From: Bacteroidota bacterium
GTDB lineage: Bacteria; Bacteroidota; Bacteroidia; Bacteroidales; VadinHA17
Assembly: GCA_012729475.1 (NCBI GenBank)
Contig: JAAYDB010000029.1
Coordinates: forward strand, 1 to 39,287
DNA: 39,287 nucleotides
Direction of reading: 5' to 3'
Shown here: positions 1-5,679 of the stretch, in pieces
Position numbering within the stretch: position 1 is the stretch's first letter
How the letters are laid out: every line of letters starts with the position of its first letter
The notes under the pieces: model-generated
The model's input: only the letters and a program-made list of their open reading frames with translations
What the model was told of the DNA's origin: nothing
Databases searched by the model: none
Position numbers and translations under genes: made by a program

Positions 1-127
1 ATTCATAACCTTCTCCTTCCTTGGTTATAAAAAATATACCATATATTTAAAGTCTTGTCAAATAAATTATGATATTTTAAAGAAAATTTTATAAATATTT
101 TAAAAAACTTTTTAAAAAAGAAGCCCC
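1..127. repeat. Direct terminal repeat, left copy (circular-assembly overlap)
   Basis: Identical to the last 127 bases of the window. It holds the first two codons of the HNH gene, that gene's ribosome site, its promoter and part of the terminator T-run. The exact length of 127 fits a k-mer overlap on a circular or circularly permuted genome better than a biological terminal repeat, though a real short direct terminal repeat is not excluded. Confidence 0.95.
33..61 (-). promoter_or_regulatory. Sigma70-type early promoter upstream of the HNH gene
   Basis: On the minus strand: -35 TTGACA (56-61), 17-base spacer, -10 TATATT (33-38), preceded by TGG (extended -10). Predicted start is near position 26, just ahead of the GGAAGGAG ribosome site of the HNH gene, whose ATG is at 4-6 (= 39164-39166). 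It lies downstream of a terminator at 114-143, so it starts a new transcription unit, probably the first early one. Confidence 0.85.
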
Positions 128-143
128 CGCCGTAACGAGGGCT
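114..143 (-). terminator. Rho-independent terminator closing the leftward late transcript
   Basis: Minus-strand stem AGCCCTCG / CGGGGGCT with loop TTACGG, followed by TTCTTTTTT. The one G-U pair (C-A on the other strand) shows it is built for the minus strand. It insulates the early promoter at 33-61 from transcripts coming out of the late region. Confidence 0.85.
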
Positions 144-840
144 ATTTCGCCTTCAGCTAATCCCATCGAATTCGATGGGATTGGAAGGCTTTAGTGCAAC
201 CTGCCCCACCATGCCACATGGGTCTAATAAGCAGGGCAGTTCTCGGCAAGGTGATGTTATCACATCTGCTTTATCCTGACTTGAACCAGACTTGCCGATA
301 ATTTGTCCTCTTTACAAGGATACTTTTACCCCTTTTTGTCCTCTATAAAAGTCTACTAATGCGACCTTGTAACTCTGCGTCGCACTGGTGGATTATTGAC
401 TAACCCAACATCTACCTTTTATGTCGTAAAAGTAAGTTCACAGCCTACAAATGTTCACTAAATAGTGGACATTATTCACTAATTCCCCTTCCATGAGAAT
501 TACACTATATTGTTACAATTACACGGCAAAGTTGACATCTGCCGTTGGTTTGTCAACTATCTGGTAATTCCAGTTAGTTCCATTTTGGAAACAACTGACT
601 GGTAAGTTCTCATTTTGATACACGATAATTCCATTTTCTGGGTAGTATCATGGGTAGTATTGTGAGTATTTATCGCCCCTTTAGCGCTCCTTTAATGCCC
701 CATTAATTGGACACCTTCCTATCAACTCATCAATATTTCTTACAAGTTCGTTTTCCTTGACTTACAATAGCTTATTCTGTTTAAGTCAACCAACTGGCTA
801 TTATTGTATACACATTGGCTAATCTGTAAGCCTTTTTATC
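138..840 (+). ncRNA. Large structured RNA candidate, plus strand (about 0.7 kb)
   Basis: There is no credible ORF on either strand across this segment, yet it is full of paired elements: hairpin 158-183 (12-base perfect arms) on a GCCTTC/GAAGGC base (149-154/184-189); CTGCCC/GGGCAG (201-206/234-239) enclosing 209-221; a three-way junction closed by TCGGCAAG/CTTGCCGA (243-250/291-298) with arms 251-263 and 265-290; 322-328/346-352; 360-365/379-384; 387-393/410-416; 417-431; 450-473 (10 bp); 480-485/497-502; pseudoknot 523-558; 570-602 (10 bp); 616-621/645-650; 692-706; pseudoknot 757-802. Five G-U pairs (158-183, 390-413, 455-468, 575-597, 624-661) would be A-C clashes on the minus strand, and pseudoknot loop lengths fit only the plus strand. 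The 3' end is probably GGCT/AGCC plus TTTTT (817-837); 138-143 can pair with 829-834 to close the ends. A promoter is not clear. Size and phage setting recall GOLLD and ROOL; family membership is unproven. Confidence 0.7.
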
Positions 841-877
841 TGTTGTCAATTAATACTACAAATGAGGTATAGTTATA

Positions 878-1255
878 CTACAGATTTATCTTATCTCTAT
901 AACAGGCTTCAGCTACTTTTGCTAAATCATCAAGCGTTTTTGCTTTTTCAACTTCCTCATTATAAATTATCCCCAGTATATTAAAAATCACTGCTGATAA
1001 ATGATCCTCGTCCCTTTCACCCAAACGCCACTGCATAAAATGACGCATAGCACTTTCGATAAACCTGTCTGTCGGTATGCCTCTTTTCCAGTTATTTGGT
1101 GCATATTTTTTAGCCCCGTTGGTGTAATGGATAGCAACCCTTTTAAGTGCCTCTACGGGCAATAAATCCCACCTTATTTTATCCTCTGATGTGTCCCTTA
1201 CTGCCCCTGTCGGGTATTCCTGTCTTTTACCGCTGTCCTTTATTTTATAGTTCAT
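878..1255 (-). CDS. dATP/dGTP diphosphohydrolase-like protein (DUF5664 type)
   Basis: 125 aa. The pattern DSGKR near residue 7, GAVRD (17-21), KIRWDLLP (26-33), GAKKYAPNNW (47-56), SAMRH (68-72) and GERDEDHL (79-86) matches the phage family described as the N-terminal domain of dATP/dGTP diphosphohydrolases. The DEDH cluster and RH are the likely metal/nucleotide site. Role by inference: trims the host or phage dNTP pool. No PurZ-type gene is present, so there is no support for a 2-aminoadenine genome. The start overlaps the upstream deoxyribosyltransferase-like gene by 11 bases, which supplies the ribosome site, so the two are translationally coupled. Last gene of the leftward late operon. 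Confidence 0.75.
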   Translation of the reverse strand: MNYKIKDSGKRQEYPTGAVRDTSEDKIRWDLLPVEALKRVAIHYTNGAKKYAPNNWKRGIPTDRFIESAMRHFMQWRLGERDEDHLSAVIFNILGIIYNEEVEKAKTLDDLAKVAEACYRDKINL

Positions 1256-1571
1256 CTATTCCCTCATACAAAACAGGTATGCCTCTTTCATTGGCAACCC
1301 TTATTTCATTTTGCGTCCCTTTAGAATTTTCGCTATTTTCCAAAACATAGACACAATCGCTAACCACTAACCAGCCTAACGAATAATCCTGGATTTCCTT
1401 TAAGCTAATATCCTCGTGAAAGAAAAAATGATAATCCAGCCACGGGCAAAAGGGAATATACCCTTTTTTCAGTAACCTTGCAGAAACCTTAATACCCCTT
1501 TGCATGTTTTTAAATACTTGAATAACATTATCAGAGCTGTAGCTTCCTGCTACATAAACTCGTTTATACAT
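1245..1571 (-). CDS. Nucleoside 2-deoxyribosyltransferase-like protein (DUF4406-like)
   Basis: 108 aa. Rossmann-like pattern: N-terminal strand YVAGSYSS (6-13) with the nucleotide-binding start, a helix ending KKGYIPFCPWLDY (35-47), VSDCVYVLENSENSKGTQNE (70-89, the conserved acidic, Ser, Gly and Glu positions), then a helix and GIPVLY (97-102). This family swaps or hydrolyses the base of deoxynucleosides or their monophosphates. It sits between a metallophosphoesterase and a dNTP-diphosphohydrolase-like gene, suggesting nucleotide salvage. The specific substrate cannot be read from sequence. Confidence 0.75.
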   Translation of the reverse strand: MYKRVYVAGSYSSDNVIQVFKNMQRGIKVSARLLKKGYIPFCPWLDYHFFFHEDISLKEIQDYSLGWLVVSDCVYVLENSENSKGTQNEIRVANERGIPVLYEGIDEL

Positions 1572-1575
1572 AATT

Positions 1576-2772
1576 CTACTCCACCCAATATTTTTTCTTT
1601 CCGATATAAAACTTCTTATCGAAAAAAGTTATTGTTTCATGTCGTACCCTGTTAATCGTTCCGTCTTTGGCCAGCTTAAACTCCAGGATCATTCCACCCA
1701 GCATGGCCTGTATCTTCTTTTTCCGCATCCACCCTGTTTGATCCTGTGTGCAACCTATCTGATATGAATGAACCTCTCTCGGATAACACCATTCCAGTTT
1801 GTGAAAATGCCCCAGTATAAGTATTCTCGGCTTGTCTCCACCCTGGAAGCTCTCTACAATCTTCTGCGGGGTATAAGAAAAAGCATAAGCAGTACCGCCC
1901 CCTGGATGCATAATTCTTATCCAGCTTTCACCGCTTTCAATTCCTTTAAACCTTATGTCAGCTTCAATGTGTCCAATATATTCAAGATCGTCCCTTCCGG
2001 CCAATTTTGCTTTCATTTCAATATATTCGCCCATGTTGATTCTTTCTCTCTTGGCATACCAGCCTTCATGTTCATCAGCAGTAATAAACTTGGTTAAAAT
2101 TCCGTCTCTTTGGGGATATTCTTTAAGAAGATAATCAACTTGAGCAGTCAACCCAACTGTATGGACTTCAAATTTGTTTAAATTACATTCGCCGTCTACC
2201 ATGTTTCCGGCATGTAAAACTATCGGGATACCCTCATCTGCAAAAATATCGTATAAGCAGTTTAAGACATCTAATCTCTCGAATTTACTGCATAAGTGGG
2301 TATCCCCTATTAAACCAAATCTAATCCAGTCGCCTTTCCAATAATCCGGATTAAGACGTTTAACACCACCAGGAACGGTATGATAAGATAATTCATAACT
2401 GTCATTATTGTTGCTGTAGATGTTATATTTATCTTGCTTTAATTCTTCTATAATATTACGCACCTGATAAGGCAATAGCCCTGTTTTGTTGCTTATATTT
2501 TCTATTGATTGCGGTCCAATTTTCAGCAGTTTTATACAGGTATTATATTGATTCTTGTAATTATCAGGTTTTTGAGCTTGATACTTTTTAGCCTTTTTGT
2601 TGATATTAATAACCTTTGTATTATCAGCAGTCAGTTTTACATCTCTGTACACTTTACAGTCTTTGCAATATATTTTATATTTTCCGTTTTTCCTTCGTAT
2701 TTTATACTTTGTATTGTACCCGCCACACACAGGGCATTGCGGTCTCGGTCTTTGATTCCTTTTATTGCCCAA
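1576..2772 (-). CDS. Zinc-finger / winged-helix / metallophosphoesterase fusion protein
   Basis: 398 aa, TTG start behind AAGGTGATTAT. Three parts: a CxxC zinc ribbon (Cys13, 16, 36, 39); a small helical, winged-helix-like segment (about 75-115, ISNKTGLLPYQVRNIIEEL); and a calcineurin-like phosphoesterase domain (about 148-350) with GDTH (156-159), HAGN (187-190), DEHEGW (233-238), a lone His289 and GHFH (321-324). In typical members the second and third motifs are GD and GNHE; here they read GN and DEHE, so metal coordination may differ. The zinc and helix parts suggest DNA binding, so it may be a nuclease or phosphatase acting on nucleic acid. Lying in the lysis/late end is unusual for a replication-type enzyme. 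Confidence 0.75.
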   Translation of the reverse strand: MGNKRNQRPRPQCPVCGGYNTKYKIRRKNGKYKIYCKDCKVYRDVKLTADNTKVININKKAKKYQAQKPDNYKNQYNTCIKLLKIGPQSIENISNKTGLLPYQVRNIIEELKQDKYNIYSNNNDSYELSYHTVPGGVKRLNPDYWKGDWIRFGLIGDTHLCSKFERLDVLNCLYDIFADEGIPIVLHAGNMVDGECNLNKFEVHTVGLTAQVDYLLKEYPQRDGILTKFITADEHEGWYAKRERINMGEYIEMKAKLAGRDDLEYIGHIEADIRFKGIESGESWIRIMHPGGGTAYAFSYTPQKIVESFQGGDKPRILILGHFHKLEWCYPREVHSYQIGCTQDQTGWMRKKKIQAMLGGMILEFKLAKDGTINRVRHETITFFDKKFYIGKKKYWVE

Positions 2773-2795
2773 ATAATCACCTTCCCTTTCTTAAT

Positions 2796-2899
2796 ATGCC
2801 CCCGATTAGGAGGTATCTCGGGGGCATTGGTTTGCAGTAGAGAAAAATCCAATAGGCTTGGCAAAAACCCTACTGCTTGGAGGCCTGCTTATTCGCAGG
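2796..2899 (-). promoter_or_regulatory. Structured leader upstream of the phosphoesterase gene, with anti-SD loop
   Basis: Gene-free stretch with three stem-loops in series: CCTGC/GCAGG (2884-2888/2895-2899); GCAGTAG/CTACTGC (2834-2840/2870-2876) containing CCAA/TTGG (2849-2852/2858-2861); and a 10-bp stem ATGCCCCCGA/TCGGGGGCAT (2796-2805/2818-2827). On the minus-strand mRNA the 12-nt loop of the last stem reads GATACCTCCTAA, which contains the anti-Shine-Dalgarno core ACCTCCT. The phosphoesterase ribosome site lies about 15 nt downstream, so the loop could pair with it. There is no T-run, so it is not a terminator. Confidence 0.55.
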
Positions 2900-2908
2900 T
2901 TACTTTAT

Positions 2909-3130
2909 CTACTTTGGATATATAATCTTATACTCTGGCTCTGGAAATGTTTCCTTAATCAGCTTTTCTATCTGCTTTTTAGTCTTACTGTTCAGCTTTT
3001 GTTGTATATCAGCTGTAACCTTTTCTATGTATATGCTGTATCGTTTTTCCCTAATATACTTCCTGTATTTCTCATGATAATCCTCATCATATAACCCCAG
3101 TTTTTGAAACACTTTAGTCCATAACGGCAC
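2909..3130 (-). CDS. Small charged protein of unknown function after the holin candidate
   Basis: 73 aa from a GTG start without a good ribosome site. The frame stays open upstream to the stop of the preceding gene (3178), and that extension is Trp/Phe-rich and protein-like, so the true start may be further upstream at an unusual codon. Highly charged, with helical Lys/Glu segments and no membrane segment or known motif. Position after the holin candidate suggests a late accessory role only. Confidence 0.6.
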   Translation of the reverse strand: MPLWTKVFQKLGLYDEDYHEKYRKYIREKRYSIYIEKVTADIQQKLNSKTKKQIEKLIKETFPEPEYKIIYPK

Positions 3131-3177
3131 TAAAATAAACTTCTCTGTCCATGTTTCAGGCTTAAAGGTTATATCGC

Positions 3178-3441
3178 TTATGTAGGGTTTTCATTATGCT
3201 TAAATATCCCTATCAGGTTAAAGAAGCTCACTGCTATATCAATGACACTACCTGCTATGGAAAGCAATTTCTCTTTGGCTATTACGGTAATATTAAGCTG
3301 TGTATGAATTGCCCCGATTACATCTAATACTGCCTGTCTTTTTTCAGCCCCGAACCCTGGAGTTTCAAATTGCTTAATTAAGGTCAACACCAACGGAATA
3401 AGCCCTGTCAGTAACCCTAAAATCTCTAATATCTTATTCAT
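3178..3441 (-). CDS. Putative holin (two hydrophobic segments)
   Basis: 87 aa with excellent ribosome site GGAGGTGATTAA-ATG. Hydrophobic helix at about 4-24 (ILGLLTGLIPLVLTLIKQF), a polar middle, and a second hydrophobic segment at about 62-80 (LLSIAGSVIDIAVSFFNLIG), then a short polar tail. Size, topology and location two genes after the M15 endolysin are what a phage holin would show. Holins are too diverse for a motif, so the call rests on context. The 124-aa single-span protein and the tiny membrane proteins upstream are rival candidates. Confidence 0.6.
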   Translation of the reverse strand: MNKILEILGLLTGLIPLVLTLIKQFETPGFGAEKRQAVLDVIGAIHTQLNITVIAKEKLLSIAGSVIDIAVSFFNLIGIFKHNENPT

Positions 3442-3476
3442 TTAATCACCTCCTTTCCTTTAAAAAATCATGTAAA

Positions 3477-3674
3477 TTATTTTTTCCCCTGTAATCTTAA
3501 TTGAACAGTAGAAAAACAAGCATATTTTTCCCCATATAAATCCTCTAGTTTTTTCTTTAGCTTGTTATAATGTTTTTCATCTCCCGACATAGCCGTAAGT
3601 AATAAACTCCGTCTATTATTTTCATAGTTAAGCATAATCTCTGTTTTTTCATCATAGGTAAATAATCCGTTCAT
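3477..3674 (-). CDS. Small hypothetical protein in the lysis cluster
   Basis: 65 aa, ATG start behind GAGGGGGAAGAT, overlapping the endolysin stop by four bases, so it is co-translated with it. Charged, mostly helical, one Cys, no signal peptide or membrane segment. No family recognised. Its place between endolysin and holin candidate suggests a lysis accessory or regulator. Confidence 0.65.
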   Translation of the reverse strand: MNGLFTYDEKTEIMLNYENNRRSLLLTAMSGDEKHYNKLKKKLEDLYGEKYACFSTVQLRLQGKK

Positions 3675-4087
3675 ATCTTCCCCCTCAAAAACTTATTCAA
3701 ATCTGTTTCATTCCCCGAATAAACAGGCTCATTCCCGCCCTTAACAAGCCAATACTTTGACGGGTATGGCTTGACTATATCCAGATGTGTATGGTGGTCA
3801 TATATCCCTATACGAAAGCACCCCAGCTCATCTGCCAGATATGCCATAGTAACAGGATTGATCCTCGCTACTATATCCACCGCCAGCCCCTTCAGGTGCG
3901 GACTGTCCCAGTAGCCACCGACACGCCTGTTATATTCAGCACACCTTACTCCGCTTGTGATAAATATCGGTTCGCCATATCTGTCACGCAGTTGCTGTAG
4001 CTTTTCGACAAGCTCAAGTGAGATGTTAGACTTGCCACAGCACGGGCATTGGAACTCGGATAATTTAAAGTTTCGTGTTAGGTACAT
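3671..4087 (-). CDS. Peptidase M15 (D-Ala-D-Ala carboxypeptidase type) endolysin
   Basis: 138 aa. Hallmarks of the M15_3 group: ITSGVRCAEYN (43-53), SPHLKGLAVDI (62-72) with zinc ligands His64 and Asp71, and HTHLD (99-103) with ligand His101. Family enzymes cut peptidoglycan stem peptides. An N-terminal CPCC (14-17) resembles the FxCPCCG motif seen in many phage M15 proteins. There is no signal peptide, so export needs a holin. Ribosome site AAGGGG seven bases before ATG. It lies directly downstream of a strong promoter and terminator (4109-4238), so its expression may depend on read-through or anti-termination. Confidence 0.85.
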   Translation of the reverse strand: MYLTRNFKLSEFQCPCCGKSNISLELVEKLQQLRDRYGEPIFITSGVRCAEYNRRVGGYWDSPHLKGLAVDIVARINPVTMAYLADELGCFRIGIYDHHTHLDIVKPYPSKYWLVKGGNEPVYSGNETDLNKFLRGKI

Positions 4088-4108
4088 TTATTTGCCCCTT
4101 TTTTAAAC

Positions 4109-4148
4109 AAAAAAAAGCGTCCCCAAGGTATCGACCTTTAGGCACGCT
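4109..4148 (-). terminator. Rho-independent terminator just upstream of the endolysin gene
   Basis: Minus strand: outer stem AGCGT/ACGCT, inner pairs CC/GG, and an apical hairpin AAGGT-CGAT-ACCTT, followed by eight T. It stands between a strong promoter (4210-4238) and the endolysin gene, ending a transcript of about 95 nt. Confidence 0.85.
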
Positions 4149-4203
4149 ATTAATTTACTTTTTATACTTATCTCCGTATTCGTTTTTCAAAGTCCTCCAC
4201 TAC
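4109..4203 (-). ncRNA. Putative short RNA / attenuated leader before the endolysin
   Basis: Defined by a near-consensus promoter (start near 4203) and a strong intrinsic terminator about 95 nt later. The segment has no convincing gene. It can encode peptides of only about 10-11 codons (for example TTG-start MKNEYGDKYKK after GGAGG), so it might be a leader peptide rather than a free RNA. Either a small regulatory RNA or a transcription attenuator controlling lysis would fit. Confidence 0.6.
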
Positions 4204-4209
4204 CTTTTT

Positions 4210-4238
4210 ATAATAGCAAATTTTATTTTACTTGTCAA
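4210..4238 (-). promoter_or_regulatory. Sigma70-type promoter in the lysis cluster
   Basis: Minus strand: TTGACA (4233-4238), 17-base spacer, TATTAT (4210-4215), with TGC directly before the -10 (extended). Same layout as the promoters at 33-61 and 10102-10130. Confidence 0.85.
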
Positions 4239-4262
4239 GATAATTTATGTTATAATAAAAGT

Positions 4263-4637
4263 TTATGCCTTTTTTTGGACATTATCTTTCAGCTTGTCAA
4301 TTTCTTTCTGCATTTCTGCAATTTTAGGATTAGAACCGTTAAAAAACTCCGTCAACTGCCTGAACATAGCAAAAACTTCTTTCCATGTGTCCTTACTGCA
4401 TTCATCATGGTCTACCAGCTTTTTTGATATCTGGATTAATTTATCCGATATTTGAGCCTGTATTACCGTTATATCCTTATTGAGCCTTTTGTTTTCTGTA
4501 ACATTATTATCAATATCCTTTAACCTTCCCTCGAACAAATCCCACATCTTACGCACCAAGAATGTTGCAATCCAGAATATAAATATATAAGTGCCGTATT
4601 TGTAAATCACTTCTCCTGTAAGTCCTGTTAAATCCAT
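4263..4637 (-). CDS. Single-span membrane protein with coiled coil (spanin- or holin-like)
   Basis: About 124 aa. The start at the ATG giving MDLTG is chosen because it lies eight bases from GGAAGGG; an in-frame ATG three codons upstream is also possible. One membrane helix near residues 14-30 (YGTYIFIFWIATFLV), then a long polar, helical, heptad-like tail (about 40-124). A single N-terminal span with coiled-coil tail resembles inner-membrane spanins or haemolysin-XhlA-type lysis proteins. No sequence motif settles which. Upstream are two very small membrane ORFs, downstream the lysis promoter. Confidence 0.65.
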   Translation of the reverse strand: MDLTGLTGEVIYKYGTYIFIFWIATFLVRKMWDLFEGRLKDIDNNVTENKRLNKDITVIQAQISDKLIQISKKLVDHDECSKDTWKEVFAMFRQLTEFFNGSNPKIAEMQKEIDKLKDNVQKKA

Positions 4638-4651
4638 AGTCATCACCCTTC

Positions 4652-4723
4652 CTAAAAATGCAGTATTATCCCCAATAACATAATCCCAAAATAAACCACC
4701 ATTGCTATTAACAGATTATTCAT
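4652..4723 (-). CDS. Tiny membrane protein (23 aa)
   Basis: 23 codons, almost entirely one hydrophobic helix (LLIAMVVYFGIMLLGIIL). Ribosome site AGGAG is seven bases before ATG and the start overlaps the end of the preceding 47-aa gene by eight bases. Good translation signals and cassette position support a real gene; it may be a lysis accessory or pinholin-like peptide. It could also be non-functional. Confidence 0.5.
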   Translation of the reverse strand: MNNLLIAMVVYFGIMLLGIILHF

Positions 4724-4859
4724 CTCGATACTCCTGTGGAGGCGGGCATATCCCGCCCTTGCAGTCTATAACATCATTATCCAATCTGATAGATATTCCA
4801 ACACACAAAGCCAGTAAGCAAATAACGATAAATATAATCACTCTTGCCAGTAAGCTCAT
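4716..4859 (-). CDS. Small membrane protein with CxxxxC tail (47 aa)
   Basis: 47 aa behind GGAGTGATTATT-ATG. Hydrophobic helix at residues 3-22 (LLARVIIFIVICLLALCVGI), then an outside-type tail with two Cys (IDCKGGICPPP) that could form a disulfide. It follows the lipoprotein gene by 19 bases and precedes other tiny membrane genes. No family recognised; lysis-cassette or envelope role inferred from position. Confidence 0.6.
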   Translation of the reverse strand: MSLLARVIIFIVICLLALCVGISIRLDNDVIDCKGGICPPPQEYRDE

Positions 4860-4878
4860 AATAATCACTCCTCATATA

Positions 4879-5664
4879 TTAACTTCTCCATTCAAATAAT
4901 AATTTCCCCGTTACAGGTTCTCTTGCTACCACTTTAATCAGCTTGTAATTATCAGCCTGACTTGGCACATTCAAAGGTACAAACTTGTATATGATTTCCT
5001 CGAATGTATCAAAGCCGTTAGTCATTCCCAGAAATGAGTTGTTGCTGAAACACTTCCAGTTACTTTCAGGGCTTCGTTTTAAGATTGTGATAGCATGCCC
5101 TAGATTTTTCCACTGATACGAATTACTGACATCATTCCAGTATTTGCGTTTCCAGTAGACCTCTATCCACCAGACAAGCCAGTATTGAGAAAGCCTGTAT
5201 AAGTAATCACAATGGAAGCCTGCAAAGTCATCACAATCCCCTAAACCATGTTTGTCTATGACATACTCATCAGGCGGCGCCCAGTAATCAGCTGTGTTAA
5301 ATACTTCCAAATCGCTTGTCCATGTGAAAAACCATTTCCCATTTTCCTTATGAGTCAGCAACTTTGCTAATGTCAGTTCATCAAAGATGTCTTTCCTGTC
5401 CTCGTCAATCATAAAATTGATTATTTTGTTCTCATAGTCAAGCCACCTTGAGCTGTTGAAGTTCCTTATCTGCCAGTTATTCTTCTGGAAGTCAAAGGTC
5501 GGAAATGTTGCCCCAAAAGGATAGAATATATCCCACTTCGGCTTGTCAGGGTCAGGCTCTGGTTCAGGGTCTGGGTCTGGTTTGGACTTTCTGGTACAGC
5601 CCCCTATAAGAAATCCTGCTGTTATAAAAAATATAAATATTCCTATCAGCTGCCATAATTCCAT
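4879..5664 (-). CDS. Lipoprotein with transglutaminase-like Cys-His domain
   Basis: 261 aa, AAAGGAG before ATG. Membrane helix then lipobox LIGGC (Cys23), a linker of alternating Pro and acidic residues (about 28-41), then a soluble domain. GLGDCDDFAG (140-149) with Cys144 and GHAIT (189-193) with His190 match the Cys/His arrangement of bacterial transglutaminase-like cysteine proteases and amidases. Expected location: membrane-anchored, outside the cytoplasm. Possible roles are cell-wall hydrolysis, protein cross-linking or surface modification. A lipoprotein at the end of a phage structural operon is unusual; superinfection exclusion is another option. Confidence 0.65.
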   Translation of the reverse strand: MELWQLIGIFIFFITAGFLIGGCTRKSKPDPDPEPEPDPDKPKWDIFYPFGATFPTFDFQKNNWQIRNFNSSRWLDYENKIINFMIDEDRKDIFDELTLAKLLTHKENGKWFFTWTSDLEVFNTADYWAPPDEYVIDKHGLGDCDDFAGFHCDYLYRLSQYWLVWWIEVYWKRKYWNDVSNSYQWKNLGHAITILKRSPESNWKCFSNNSFLGMTNGFDTFEEIIYKFVPLNVPSQADNYKLIKVVAREPVTGKLLFEWRS

Positions 5665-5679
5665 AAAAAACTCCTTTAC

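Noticed and set aside
67-95. Plus-strand promoter TTATGA-N17-TATAAA for the large RNA
   Set aside because: The stretch is nearly pure A/T and weak matches are expected; not strong enough to annotate.
278-287. GGTTCAAGTC on the minus strand, like a tRNA T-loop
   Set aside because: No acceptor stem, anticodon arm or paired T-stem around it; the segment is better explained by the three-way junction 243-298.
138-840. tmRNA, RNase P RNA or a group I/II intron
   Set aside because: No tRNA-like ends or tag frame, no RNase P core motifs, no domain V; the segment does not interrupt a gene.
844-849. Minus-strand TTGACA upstream of the structured region
   Set aside because: No acceptable -10 at 16-18 bases.
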